A DNA stretch of 64,000 nucleotides from Actinomadura chibensis NBRC 106107 (GCF_001552135.1 NZ_BCQP01000054.1:30306-94305), one strand, 5' to 3'. Shown: positions 51,878 to 61,068, counted from the first letter of the stretch. Notes: generated by a model from the sequence alone, not told the origin. Program-made: numbers and translations.

Positions 51878-53233
51878 ATGCAGTGGCATGCCCAGTTCGC
51901 CTGGCTCGGTGACGCCGTGGCGGCCGACGTGCTGATCGAGGCCGAGGGCGAGCGGATCACCCGCGTCGCGGCCGGCGTCCCGGCCCCGCCGGGCGCGGCG
52001 CGGCTGCCCGGGCTGACGCTCCCCGGCCTCGCGAACGCGCACTCGCACGCCTTCCACCGCGTCCTCCGCTCCCGCGCGCAGGCCCAGTCCGGCACCTTCT
52101 GGACGTGGCGCGACCAGATGTACAAGGCCGCGGCCCGGCTCGACCCGGACTCCTACCGCGCCCTCGCCACCGCCGTCTACGCCGAGATGGCCCTCGCCGG
52201 GCTCAGCTGCGTCGGCGAGTTCCACTACCTGCACCACCGGCCGGACGGCGGCCCCTACGACGAGCCCAACGCGATGGGCGAGGCGCTGATCGCCGCCGCG
52301 TCCGACGCGGGCATCCGGATCACGCTCCTCGACGCCTGCTACCTCGCGGGCGGCATCGGGCGCCCGCTCACCGGCACGCAGCTCCGCTTCGGCGACGGCA
52401 CGGCGGGCGACTGGGCGCGCCGGGTCGGGAGCCTGCGCGACCAGACCGAGAAGGCGGGGCGCCCGCACGCCCGCGTCGGCGCGGCGATCCACTCCGTCCG
52501 GGCGGTGCCGCGCGAGCAGCTCGGCGCGGTCGCGGCGTGGGCGAAGGAGCACCGGGCGCCGCTGCACGTCCACCTGTCCGAGCAGCCCGCCGAGAACGAG
52601 GAGTGCGCGGACGCCTACGGCATGACGCCGACCCGCCTGCTCGCCGAGGCGGGCGCGCTCGGGGCGCTGACGACGGCCGTCCACGCGACGCACCTCACCG
52701 CCGAGGACATCGGCCTGCTCGGCACGACGCTCACCGGCGTGTGCATGTGCCCGACCACCGAGCGGGACCTCGCCGACGGCGTCGGCCCCGCCCGCGACCT
52801 CGCGGACGCGGGCTCGCCGATCTCGCTCGGCTCCGACCAGCACGCCGTGATCGACCTGTTCGAGGAGGCCCGCGCCGTCGAGCTGGACGAGCGCCTCCGC
52901 ACCCGCCGCCGCGGCCACTGGACGGCCGGGGAACTGCTGACCGCCGCCACGTCCAACGGGCACTACGGGCTCGGCTGGCCGGAGGCGGGACGCCTCGAAC
53001 CCGGCGCCTACGCCGACCTCGTCAGCGTCGCGCTCGACTCCGTCCGCACGGCCGGGGCCGCGCCGGAGCACGTCGCGGAGGCGGCCGTGTTCGCGGCGAC
53101 GGCGGCGGACGTCCGGCACGTCGTCGTGTCCGGCCGCCAGATCGTCCGCGACGGCCGCCACCTGCTGGTCGACGACGTCCCCGCGGCCCTGACCACCGCG
53201 ATCGAGGCCATCACCGCCGAGGAGCCCGCTTGA
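51878..53233 (+). CDS. hutF: Formimidoylglutamate deiminase
   Basis: A 451-residue amidohydrolase that deiminates N-formimidoyl-L-glutamate to N-formylglutamate and ammonia. Metal motifs are ANAHSHAFHRVLRSR (about 50-64), HVHLSEQPAENEEC (about 230), ATHLT (about 268) and GSDQHAVIDLFEEAR (about 318-332), and TFWTWRDQMY is characteristic of HutF. ATG 51878 lies 10 bp after the M20 gene. The stop overlaps the TTG start of hutI. Confidence 0.95.
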   Translation: MQWHAQFAWLGDAVAADVLIEAEGERITRVAAGVPAPPGAARLPGLTLPGLANAHSHAFHRVLRSRAQAQSGTFWTWRDQMYKAAARLDPDSYRALATAVYAEMALAGLSCVGEFHYLHHRPDGGPYDEPNAMGEALIAAASDAGIRITLLDACYLAGGIGRPLTGTQLRFGDGTAGDWARRVGSLRDQTEKAGRPHARVGAAIHSVRAVPREQLGAVAAWAKEHRAPLHVHLSEQPAENEECADAYGMTPTRLLAEAGALGALTTAVHATHLTAEDIGLLGTTLTGVCMCPTTERDLADGVGPARDLADAGSPISLGSDQHAVIDLFEEARAVELDERLRTRRRGHWTAGELLTAATSNGHYGLGWPEAGRLEPGAYADLVSVALDSVRTAGAAPEHVAEAAVFAATAADVRHVVVSGRQIVRDGRHLLVDDVPAALTTAIEAITAEEPA

Positions 53234-54393
53234 GCATCGCCATCACCGACATCGGGGAACTGGTCACCAACGACCCGGCCGTGGGCGACGGCCTGGGCGT
53301 GATCCGGGACGCGGCCGTCGTGATCGACGGCGACCGGATCGCGTGGACGGGCCCGTCCGCGGCCGCGCCCGCCGCCGACGAGGCGTTCGACGCGGCGGGC
53401 CGGGCCGTCCTGCCCGGCTTCGTCGACTCGCACGCCCACCTCGTGTTCGCCGGGGAGCGCGCCGAGGAGTTCGCCGCGCGGATGAGCGGCGAGAAGTACG
53501 CGGCGGGCGGGATCAGGACGACCGTGGCGCGCACCCGCGCCGCGTCCGACGACGAGCTGCGCGCGACCGTCCGCCGCCTGGTCGGCGAGATGGCCCGGCA
53601 GGGGACGACGACCGTCGAGTGCAAGTCGGGCTACGGGCTGACGGTCGAGCAGGAGGAGCGGGCCGTCCGCATCGCCGCCGAGTTCGCGGACGAGGTCACC
53701 TACCTCGGGGCGCACGTCGTCCCGTCCGAGTACGGGGACGACACCGCCGCCTACACGCGGCTCGTGTCGACCGACATGCTCGCCGCCTGCGCCCCGCACG
53801 CCCGCTGGGTGGACGTGTTCTGCGAGCGGGGCGCGTTCGACGCCGACCAGGCCCGCGAGGTGCTCCAGGCGGGCGTCAAGGCGGGGCTCGGCGCGCGGGT
53901 GCACGCCAACCAGCTCACCGAGGGCCCCGCCGTGCGACTGGCGGTCGAACTGGACGCCGCCTCCGCCGACCACTGCACGTTCCTGAGCGACGCCGACGTG
54001 GACGCGCTGGCGTCGTCCCGGACCGTCGCGACGCTCCTGCCCGGCGTCGAGTTCTCCACCCGCCAGCCGTACCCGGACGCGCGCCGCCTCCTGGACGCGG
54101 GCGCCACCGTCGCGCTCGCCTCCGACTGCAACCCCGGGTCCTGCTACAGCTCCAGCATGGCGTTCTGCGTCGCGGTCGCCGTCCGCGACATGCGGATGAC
54201 GCCCGCCGAGGCCGTCTGGGCCGCGACGGCGGGCGGCGCGCGGGCCCTGCGCCGCACCGACGTCGGCCGCCTCGCGCCCGGCGCCCGCGCCGACGTGCAC
54301 GTGCTGGACGCCCCGTCCCACATCCACCTCGCCTACCGTCCCGGCGTGCCGCAGACGGCGGCGGTGTGGCGGGCCGGGGTTCAGCTGAGGTAG
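53230..54393 (+). CDS. hutI: Imidazolonepropionase
   Basis: A 387-residue amidohydrolase opening the imidazolone ring to N-formimidoylglutamate. Motifs: PGFVDSHAHLVFAGERAEEF (about 65-84), ECKSGYGL (about 135), GAHVVPSEY, HANQLTE (about 235) and SDCNPGSCYSSSM (about 300). The start is TTG, overlapping the hutF stop (TTGA); no other in-frame start precedes the homology. It completes histidine to formimidoylglutamate with HutH and HutU. Its 3' end overlaps the convergent flavin reductase by 13 bp. Confidence 0.95.
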   Translation: MSIAITDIGELVTNDPAVGDGLGVIRDAAVVIDGDRIAWTGPSAAAPAADEAFDAAGRAVLPGFVDSHAHLVFAGERAEEFAARMSGEKYAAGGIRTTVARTRAASDDELRATVRRLVGEMARQGTTTVECKSGYGLTVEQEERAVRIAAEFADEVTYLGAHVVPSEYGDDTAAYTRLVSTDMLAACAPHARWVDVFCERGAFDADQAREVLQAGVKAGLGARVHANQLTEGPAVRLAVELDAASADHCTFLSDADVDALASSRTVATLLPGVEFSTRQPYPDARRLLDAGATVALASDCNPGSCYSSSMAFCVAVAVRDMRMTPAEAVWAATAGGARALRRTDVGRLAPGARADVHVLDAPSHIHLAYRPGVPQTAAVWRAGVQLR

Positions 54394-54863
54394 CGGCGGT
54401 TCACCCTGATCAGGGGCTTGGCGTCGCGCGCCGTGTAGTCGGCGGCGAGGACCCCGGCGACGAACAGGACGTGGTCGCCCGCCGCGACGGCCTGCCGCGT
54501 CTCGCACTCCAGCGCGGACACGCCCGTCTCCGGGATGAGCGCCCCGGAGTGCTCGCCGCGGTGGTGCGGCTCGCTCGCGAGGAGGATGCGGGCGCTCGGC
54601 CGCCCCTCGGCGGCGAACCGCCCGGCGAGGGCGCGCTGCCCGGCCGACAGCACCGTCGCCGCCCACCGGTCCTGCCGCCGCAGCACCTCCGCCAGGTAGG
54701 ACGACTCCGCCACGCTCGCCAGCACCGCCGGAGGGTCGAGCGACACCGACATGAACGAGGTGACGGTGGTGCCGAGGTCGTCGCGGCCGTCCCGGACGGT
54801 CAGCACGACCACCCCGGTGGCGAAGCCCGCGACGGCGTCGGCGAAGCCGGGGACGCCGGTCAG
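54381..54863 (-). CDS. Flavin reductase-like (FMN-binding split-barrel) protein, probable CTG start
   Basis: A 160-residue protein of the flavin:NAD(P)H reductase family: GFATGVVVLTVRDG, GTTVTSFMSVSLDPPAVLASV and HVLFVAGVLAA. These enzymes supply reduced FMN/FAD to monooxygenases. The domain begins directly after the sppA stop, and no ATG, GTG or TTG lies between that stop and the conserved GFATG; the only fitting codon is CTG 54863, overlapping the sppA stop as CTGA. A GTG within GVVV would delete a conserved strand. Translational coupling to sppA from CTG is inferred. Confidence 0.78.
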   Translation of the reverse strand: MTGVPGFADAVAGFATGVVVLTVRDGRDDLGTTVTSFMSVSLDPPAVLASVAESSYLAEVLRRQDRWAATVLSAGQRALAGRFAAEGRPSARILLASEPHHRGEHSGALIPETGVSALECETRQAVAAGDHVLFVAGVLAADYTARDAKPLIRVNRRYLS

Positions 54864-56563
54864 CGGATGTCCCAGGAGCCGGGCAGGGTCAGCGGCCCGG
54901 CGGCGGGCAGGCCGAGCCGGGCGGCGACGCCGCCGAGCGAGCCCCAGGCGTCGAACCGGGCCGCCGCGGCGGCGCGGTCCTCGCTGGACTCGGGCGGGCG
55001 CAGCCGCTCCAGCGGCGAGGTGTGCGGGTAGACCCGGACGGGCGCGTCGGCGGGCAGGCCCGCGCCCTTGCGGGCCAGGTCCAGCGCCCGGTCGAGGCCG
55101 CCGAGCTCGTCGACGAGGCCGTGCTCCTTGGCGTCGGCGCCCGTCCAGACGCGGCCCCGCGCCAGCTCGTGGACGCGCTCGCGGGACAGGCCCCGGCCGT
55201 CGGCGACCCGCGAGGTGAAGTCGTCGTAGATCTTGTCGAGGGAGGCGTTGACGCGCTCCCACTCGGAGTCGCTGAAGTCCTTCGTGGCGCTCGCCATCCG
55301 GGCGTGGTCGCCCTCGGCGACCGCGCCGAGGTTCACCCCGACCCGGTCGAGCAGCCCGCTCACGACCGCCTTGCCCGCGACGACGCCGATCGACCCGGTG
55401 ATGGTGCCGGGCTGCGCGACGATCGTGTCGGCGGCCATCGCGACGTAGTAGCCGCCGGACGCCGCGACGTTGCCCATCGACACGATGACGGGCTTCCCGG
55501 CGCGCCGGGCGAGCACCACCTCGCGCCAGATCGCGTCGGACGCCACCGCCGACCCGCCCGGGCTGTTCACCCGGAACACGATCGCCTTGACGCGGTCGTC
55601 CTTCACGGCGGCGCGGATGGCGGCGCCGACCGTGTCCGAGCCCATCGCGGGGCCGGAGTTCGGGAACGGGCCGCCGCGCCCGCTGCGCCCGAGCCGGATC
55701 GGGCCGTGCCCGTTGACGAGCGCGACCACGTCCTGCTTGCCGGGCTGCGGGAGGCGGCTCGCGAGGCCGTGCGCGCGGGCGTACCGGGACACGTAGCGCA
55801 GCTGCGCCTCGGTGCCGAACCGCTCGCGCAGGTCGGCGTACACCTCGTCGCGGTAGCCGAGCTTGTCGACGAGGTTCTCCTCCAGCGCCTCACCGGCGAG
55901 GAACGGGCCCCGGTCGATCAGCGCGCGGACCTTGTCGGCGGGCAGCCCGCGCGCGGCGGCGACGCCGTCGGCGATCTGCTCGCCGAGCGACGCGACGAGC
56001 CGCTTCGACGACTCCTCGTGCTCCGGCGTGTACGCCTTCTCCATGAACGTGTTCGCCATGGTCTTGTACTCGTGCCGCTTGGCGAACCTCGGCTGGACGC
56101 CCGCCTTCTCCAGCGCGCCCGCGAGGAACGGCTCCTCGATCGCGACGCCGGTCAGCCCGACCTCCCCGGTCGGCTGGAGGTAGATGGTGTCGAACGCGGT
56201 CGCGAGGTAGTACGGGACGGTGCCGCGCCCGCTCTCGCCGAACGTCTCCGCCCAGGCGACCGTGTGCTTGCCCGCGTCCCGCAGCGCCTGGACGGCCTCC
56301 CGCAGCTCCTGCACGAGCGCCAGCCCCGCGCCGCCGGTGACCTTCACGACGAGGGCGCGCACCCGGGCGTCGGAGCGGGCGCGGCGCAGCCCGTCGAGGA
56401 CGTCGCGCAGGTTCGTCCGGCGCATGGCGAGGATCGCGGAGACCGGGTCGGCGGGCGCCGTCTCGACGATGCCCTCGGTGAGGTCGAGTTCGAGGATCAG
56501 CGGGGCCGTCCGCCGGTCGCGGGCCTGCTTGATCGCGTTCACCACTGTGCCGGGATCCACCAT
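54860..56563 (-). CDS. sppA: Signal peptide peptidase SppA (67-kDa type)
   Basis: A 567-residue serine protease of family S49 built of two homologous halves. The catalytic Lys is in KRHEYKTMANTFMEKAYTPE (in part, about residue 170) and the Ser nucleophile in GNVAASGGYYVA (about 357). It clears cleaved signal peptides. Unlike E. coli SppA it has no N-terminal membrane helix: the protein begins MVDPGTVVNAIKQARDRRT, so it may be cytoplasmic or membrane-associated by other means. Stop overlaps the flavin reductase start. Confidence 0.9.
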   Translation of the reverse strand: MVDPGTVVNAIKQARDRRTAPLILELDLTEGIVETAPADPVSAILAMRRTNLRDVLDGLRRARSDARVRALVVKVTGGAGLALVQELREAVQALRDAGKHTVAWAETFGESGRGTVPYYLATAFDTIYLQPTGEVGLTGVAIEEPFLAGALEKAGVQPRFAKRHEYKTMANTFMEKAYTPEHEESSKRLVASLGEQIADGVAAARGLPADKVRALIDRGPFLAGEALEENLVDKLGYRDEVYADLRERFGTEAQLRYVSRYARAHGLASRLPQPGKQDVVALVNGHGPIRLGRSGRGGPFPNSGPAMGSDTVGAAIRAAVKDDRVKAIVFRVNSPGGSAVASDAIWREVVLARRAGKPVIVSMGNVAASGGYYVAMAADTIVAQPGTITGSIGVVAGKAVVSGLLDRVGVNLGAVAEGDHARMASATKDFSDSEWERVNASLDKIYDDFTSRVADGRGLSRERVHELARGRVWTGADAKEHGLVDELGGLDRALDLARKGAGLPADAPVRVYPHTSPLERLRPPESSEDRAAAAARFDAWGSLGGVAARLGLPAAGPLTLPGSWDIR

Positions 56564-56604
56564 GGGGCCAGCCTATGTGCTCGATCGCGGAGGGTCCCGC
56601 AGGG

Positions 56605-57093
56605 TCAGCGCGCGAACGCCTTGTTCGGCACGACGCTCGCCGACGCCCGCGCCACCGGGCGCCCGTCCGCGTCGTCCACCGACGCCGTGGAGAACAGGCG
56701 GGTGTTGCCGGGGTGGACGCACGTCCCGGTGACCGTGTAGGTCTCGTCCGCGCGGACGGCGCGCAGGTAGTCGACGTTCAGGTTCAGCGTCAGCATGGGG
56801 ACGAAGCGCTCCCCGGTGCTGGCCGCCGCGAGGCAGACCGCGTTGTCGAGGATCATCGCGATGTACCCGCCGTGGACGGTGCCGCCCGGGTTGCAGAGGA
56901 TCTCGGACGGCGTCCAGGAGATGTCCACCCGGCCGGGCACGGCGCCCGTGAGCACCTGCCCGATGTGCCGGTTGACGTCGGAGATCTCCGGGAACCGCCC
57001 GTCCGCCATCGCCTGGAGCAGCTCGGCGCCCGACAGCGTGTCCCACAGCTCGGCGGCCCGCCGGTGGGCCTGCGGCCCCGCCTCGACGCTCAC
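56605..57093 (-). CDS. PaaI-type hotdog thioesterase
   Basis: A 162-residue acyl-CoA thioesterase with the hotdog signature NPGGTVHGGYIAMILDNAVCLAA (in part; HGG with catalytic Asp about residue 85-95) and the strand LTLNLNVDYLRAV. It is likely to hydrolyse aryl- or acyl-CoA esters. GTG 57093 was chosen because AAGGGGGAC lies at the right distance; a longer start has no ribosome binding site. Situated upstream of sppA on the same strand with a 41-bp gap. Confidence 0.88.
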   Translation of the reverse strand: MSVEAGPQAHRRAAELWDTLSGAELLQAMADGRFPEISDVNRHIGQVLTGAVPGRVDISWTPSEILCNPGGTVHGGYIAMILDNAVCLAAASTGERFVPMLTLNLNVDYLRAVRADETYTVTGTCVHPGNTRLFSTASVDDADGRPVARASASVVPNKAFAR

Positions 57094-57194
57094 GTCCGTC
57101 CCCCTTGATCGGCACTCGCCCCGAATGCTATTCGGAGATGGGCTCCGCGGCGCTGTGCCCTTCGTCACGGGCGATCGCGGCTATCGTCGGGGCC

Positions 57195-58052
57195 ATGGGA
57201 GACGGCGACGGCTGGGCCGGGTGCGACCTCGGGCACACCCACTGGGGACGGTTCGGGGCGGCCGGGCTCCTCGCCTACCACCGCGATCCGGACGGGCAGG
57301 CGTGGATCCTGCTCCAGCAGCGCGCGTGGTGGGGGATCGGCGGCGGCACGTGGGGCATGTTCGGCGGCGCCCTGCACAGCCACGAGGACCCCGTCGCGGG
57401 CGCGCTCAGGGAGACCACCGAGGAGTGCACGCTCGACACCGGCCTCGTGACCGTGCACGGCACGAGCGTCGAGGACCACGGCGGCTGGACGTTCACGTCC
57501 GTGCTGGGGTCGCTCGCCGAGCGGCCGCAGGTCCGCGCGGCGTCGCGGGAGACGCGCCGCGCCGAGTGGGTGCGCGCCGAGGAGGTCACCGACCGCAAGC
57601 TGTTCGCGCCGTTCGCGCGGTCGTGGCCGCGGCTGCGGGACGCGATGAAGGGCCTCGTCCTCGTCGTGGACGCGGCGAACGTCGTCGGCGCCCGCGCCGA
57701 CGGCTGGTGGAAGGACCGGGCGGGCGCGAACGCGCGGCTTCGCGACGACCTCAAGGCGCTGGGCGCGGGGGTCGCCGGGGTGCCGGGCGGGCTCGTCCCG
57801 TTCGACCGCTGCTTCCCCGAGGTCGTGCTCGTCGTGGAGGGCGCGGCGCGGGGCGTCGCGGACGAGCCCGCGAACGGGGTGCGGGTGGTGGCGGCGCCGG
57901 GCAGCGGCGACGACCGGATCGTCGACCTCGTGAGCGGGGCCGGGCCGGACGCCGCGCACCTGGTCGTGACGGCCGACCGGGAGCTGCGGGCGCGCTGCGA
58001 GGCGGCGGGCGCCGCCGTCGTCGGCCCGCGCTGGCTCCTCGACCGCCTCTAG
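57195..58052 (+). CDS. NUDIX hydrolase fused to a NYN/PIN-like nuclease domain
   Basis: A 285-residue two-domain protein. Residues 15-150 are NUDIX: the box GGALHSHEDPVAGALRETTEEC fits Gx5Ex7REUxEExGU (about 57-78). Residues 155-285 resemble the NYN (YacP/PIN-like) fold: VLVVDAANVVGARADGWW, VLVVEGAARG, SGDDRIVDLV and LVVTADRELRARC with Asp residues placed as in metal-dependent RNases. A fusion of phosphate-anhydride hydrolysis with RNA cleavage suggests RNA or cap processing, or alarmone-linked turnover; this is inference. ATG 57195 is at the start of homology. Confidence 0.82.
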   Translation: MGDGDGWAGCDLGHTHWGRFGAAGLLAYHRDPDGQAWILLQQRAWWGIGGGTWGMFGGALHSHEDPVAGALRETTEECTLDTGLVTVHGTSVEDHGGWTFTSVLGSLAERPQVRAASRETRRAEWVRAEEVTDRKLFAPFARSWPRLRDAMKGLVLVVDAANVVGARADGWWKDRAGANARLRDDLKALGAGVAGVPGGLVPFDRCFPEVVLVVEGAARGVADEPANGVRVVAAPGSGDDRIVDLVSGAGPDAAHLVVTADRELRARCEAAGAAVVGPRWLLDRL

Positions 58053-58081
58053 GCCCCGGTCTCGGCTAGGCGCCGGTCTCG
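58049..58081. repeat. 17-bp tandem duplication at convergent stops
   Basis: CTAGGCCCCGGTCTCG (58049-58064) and CTAGGCGCCGGTCTCG (58066-58081) differ by one base. The first carries the NUDIX gene stop; on the other strand each copy encodes ETGA-stop, the C-terminus of the ACT protein. Confidence 0.75.
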
Positions 58082-58434
58082 ACGCGGTGGCCCGCGTCGC
58101 GGAGCGCCGCCGTCGCGTCCTTCAGCCGGTGCTCGGGGACGAGTACCAGGTCGGCCGCGTAGGTGGACGCGACGAACACCGAGATCCCGGCGTCGGCGAG
58201 CGGCCCGACGAGCGCGGCGAGCATCCCGGTCGCGTTCAGGCTGTGGGCGCCGTCGCCGTAGAAGCCGACCCAGCGCTCCGTCTCGGCGAACGGCGACGCC
58301 TCGCGCACGACCGTGAGCCCTTCGGGGGCGCGCACGAGCGCGATCCAGTCGTCGTCCTCGGGGAAGGTCGCGTTCGGGAAGTGGTCCACGGTGAACTGGC
58401 CGGGAACGATGTGCAGGCGCTGCGCGACGGTCAT
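58066..58434 (-). CDS. ACT-domain protein (CASTOR-like amino acid sensor type)
   Basis: A 122-residue protein of two ACT-like halves. WIALVRAPEGLTVVRE and ISVFVASTYAADLVLVPEHRLKDATAAL match the actinobacterial ACT_7/CASTOR-like proteins that bind amino acids. Strand order and the LVLVP motif are clear; the bound ligand is unknown. ATG 58434 lies 9 bp downstream of the glgB stop on the same strand, so it may be cotranscribed with glgB. Confidence 0.8.
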   Translation of the reverse strand: MTVAQRLHIVPGQFTVDHFPNATFPEDDDWIALVRAPEGLTVVREASPFAETERWVGFYGDGAHSLNATGMLAALVGPLADAGISVFVASTYAADLVLVPEHRLKDATAALRDAGHRVETGA

Positions 58435-58443
58435 CGCGCCACC

Positions 58444-60684
58444 TTATTCGTCCGGCGATTCCGGGACGAGCCAGACGGCGCCGAGCGGCGGGACGCGCAG
58501 CGTCGTGGACGCGGGCAGCCCGTGCCAGGGCTCCTCCACCGCCTCCACGCGGCCGAGGTTCCCGACGCCGCTGCCGCCGTACTCGTAGGAGTCGGTGTTG
58601 ACGACCTCGCGCCAGCCGCCCGCGCGCGGGAGGCCGAGCCGGTAGTCCTCGTGCGGATTGCCGGCGAAGTTGACGACGCACGCGACGACCGGCGGCTCGC
58701 CTTTACCGGGCGTCCCGTAGCGCAGGTAGGAAAGGGTGTTGCCGCCCGCGTCGTTGCCGTCGATCCAGCGGAATCCCTCGTGGTCGCTGTCGCGCGTCCA
58801 CAGCGCCGGGTGGGCGCGGTAGGCGCCGTTCAGGTCGCGGACGAGCTTCTGCATTCCGAGATGGTGCGCGCCCTCGGAGGCGTTCTCCAGCAGCCACCAG
58901 TCGAGCGGGCGCTCCTCCGCCCATTCGGCGCCCTGCCCGAACTCCTGCCCCATGAACAGCAGCTGCTTGCCGGGGTGCGACCACATGTAGGCGAGCAGGG
59001 CGCGCAGCCCGGCGAACTGCTGCCAGGCGTCGCCCGGCATCTTGCTGAGCAGCGACCCCTTCCCGTGGACGACCTCGTCATGCGACAGCGGCAGGACGTA
59101 GTTCTCCGAGAACGCGTACACGAGCGAGAACGTGATCTCGTTGTGGTGGTAATGGCGGAACACGGGCTCGTGGCGCAGATACTCCAGCGTGTCGTGCATC
59201 CATCCCATGTTCCATTTGAAGCCGAAGCCGAGGCCGCCCAGATGGGTCGGACGCGACACGCCGGGCCAGGCCGTCGACTCCTCCGCGATCGTCATGACGC
59301 CCGGATTCCGCTTGTAGACCGTCGCGTTCATCTCCTGGAGGAAGGAGATGGCCTCAAGGTTCTCGCGGCCGCCGTAGATGTTCGGCGCCCATTCGCCCTC
59401 GTTGCGGGAGTAGTCGAGGTACAGCATCGACGCGACCGCGTCGACGCGGAGCCCGTCGATGTGGAATTCCTCAAGCCAGTACGAGGCGTTGGCGACCAGG
59501 AAGTTGCGGACCTCCGCGCGGCCGTAGTTGAAGACGAGCGTCCCCCAGTCGGGGTGCTCGCCGCGCGTCGGGTCGTCGTGCTCGTAGAGGGCGGTCCCGT
59601 CGAAGCGGGCCAGCGCCCATTCGTCCTTCGGGAAATGGGCGGGGACCCAGTCCATGATGACGCCGATTCCCGCCTGGTGGAGTCGGTCGATGAGGTGCCG
59701 GAAGTCGTCGGGGTCGCCGAAACGCGAGGTCGGCGCGTAGTACGACGTCACCTGGTAGCCCCAGGACGGGCCGTAGGGATGTTCGGTGACCGGTAGCAGT
59801 TCCACGTGCGTGAAACCCATGTCGCGCACGTACTCGGTCAGTTCGTCGGCCAGTTCCCGGTAGCCGAGCCCGGGACGCCACGACCCCAGATGGACCTCGT
59901 ACACGCTCATCGGCTCGTGCAGCCAGTCGTGCTCTTTCCGGCCGTCCATCCATTCCCCGTCGCCCCATTCGTAGGACGAGGTGAAGACGCGCGACGCGGT
60001 GGCCGGAGGCTGCTCGGTCCAGCGCGCCATCGGATCGGCCTTCGCGCGCCACACGCCGTCCGCGCCGAGGATCTCGTACTTGTAGCGCGTCCCGTCGCCG
60101 ACGCCCGGGACGAACAGCTCCCAGATGCCGGACGACCCGAGCGACCGCATCGGATGGGCCCGCCCGTCCCAGTGGTTGAAGTCGCCCACGACCCGCACCC
60201 CGCGCGCCGTCGGCGCCCACACGGCGAAGCTCGTGCCCGTCACCGTCCCGAACGCGGACGCGTACTCGCGGACGTGCGAGCCGAGCGCCCGCCACAGTTC
60301 CTCGTGCCGCCCCTCGCCGATCAGATGCAGGTCGAGTTCGCCGAGCGTCGGAAGGTGGCGGTAGGGGTCGTCCTGGATGGTCTCGGCGCCGTCCCCGTAG
60401 GCGACCGCGAGCCGGTAGTCGGGGACGGCGAGCGGCGCCTTTCCGGCGTCGTCCCCGGAGAGGGACGCGTCGGCGGGCAGCGTCCCGGTGAAGAGTCCTT
60501 CGTGGAAATGGCGCAGCGGATGCCTGTCGCCGTTCGGCAGCACCGCCTCGACCCGTTCGGCGAGCGGGCGCAGCGCCCGGACCGTCACGCCGTCCCGGCC
60601 GGGGTGCGCCCCGAGCACTCCGTGCGGGTCGTGGTGGTCGCCGCCCACCAGCCGGTCGATCTCCGCGCGCGTGACCCGTGCCAT
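58444..60684 (-). CDS. glgB: 1,4-alpha-glucan branching enzyme
   Basis: A 746-residue GH13 enzyme introducing alpha-1,6 branches into glucan. An N-terminal extension and CBM48 (GTSFAVWAPTARGVRVVGDFN in part, about 150-170) precede the barrel. Catalytic residues are the Asp nucleophile in GLRVDAVASM (about 415), the Glu in TIAEESTAWP (about 468) and the Asp in LPLSHDEVVHGKG (about 535). In actinobacteria GlgB works with GlgE, TreS and maltokinase, the last two of which lie in this window. ATG 60684 with GGGAGGCCCCC upstream. Confidence 0.96.
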   Translation of the reverse strand: MARVTRAEIDRLVGGDHHDPHGVLGAHPGRDGVTVRALRPLAERVEAVLPNGDRHPLRHFHEGLFTGTLPADASLSGDDAGKAPLAVPDYRLAVAYGDGAETIQDDPYRHLPTLGELDLHLIGEGRHEELWRALGSHVREYASAFGTVTGTSFAVWAPTARGVRVVGDFNHWDGRAHPMRSLGSSGIWELFVPGVGDGTRYKYEILGADGVWRAKADPMARWTEQPPATASRVFTSSYEWGDGEWMDGRKEHDWLHEPMSVYEVHLGSWRPGLGYRELADELTEYVRDMGFTHVELLPVTEHPYGPSWGYQVTSYYAPTSRFGDPDDFRHLIDRLHQAGIGVIMDWVPAHFPKDEWALARFDGTALYEHDDPTRGEHPDWGTLVFNYGRAEVRNFLVANASYWLEEFHIDGLRVDAVASMLYLDYSRNEGEWAPNIYGGRENLEAISFLQEMNATVYKRNPGVMTIAEESTAWPGVSRPTHLGGLGFGFKWNMGWMHDTLEYLRHEPVFRHYHHNEITFSLVYAFSENYVLPLSHDEVVHGKGSLLSKMPGDAWQQFAGLRALLAYMWSHPGKQLLFMGQEFGQGAEWAEERPLDWWLLENASEGAHHLGMQKLVRDLNGAYRAHPALWTRDSDHEGFRWIDGNDAGGNTLSYLRYGTPGKGEPPVVACVVNFAGNPHEDYRLGLPRAGGWREVVNTDSYEYGGSGVGNLGRVEAVEEPWHGLPASTTLRVPPLGAVWLVPESPDE

Positions 60685-61068
60685 GACCTGGGGGCCTCCC
60701 GTCCGACCTGAGTTTTACCCGAGTAGAGGTGCCCGCAGATCGGTCGGTCTCACGTCTTCGCCGGACCTGTTTCCGGGAGCTTGGCGGATTCCGGGGACGG
60801 GCGGCTTCGGGGAGGGGCGGCTTCGGGGACGGGCGGCGCGGCGGCGTGGTGCGGCCGCACGGATGGCACGACTCTTCGTCGTGGGGTCGCGCCGGTTGCG
60901 CCACCCGTGCGGCCACGTCAGCCTGGCCCCAGCGGTGACATCGACCACACCGCCGCGGGCTCCATTCCTGTGTCACCTCAGAGACACAGGTACCTGCCGT
61001 ACCGGGGGACGCTCCGGCCCGGCCCGCCCCCGCCGCGGACCGGGCCGGGCCGTTCCCCATGGCCCGCG
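60685..61068. other. Intergenic region upstream of glgB with 16-bp repeats
   Basis: This 384-bp gap contains no credible gene on either strand. It holds three near-identical 16-bp units of GGGGACGGGCGGCTTC type at 60793, 60809 and 60825. The promoter of glgB should lie near 60700, where AGTTTTACCC is locally AT-rich, but no boxes are convincing. Confidence 0.6.
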
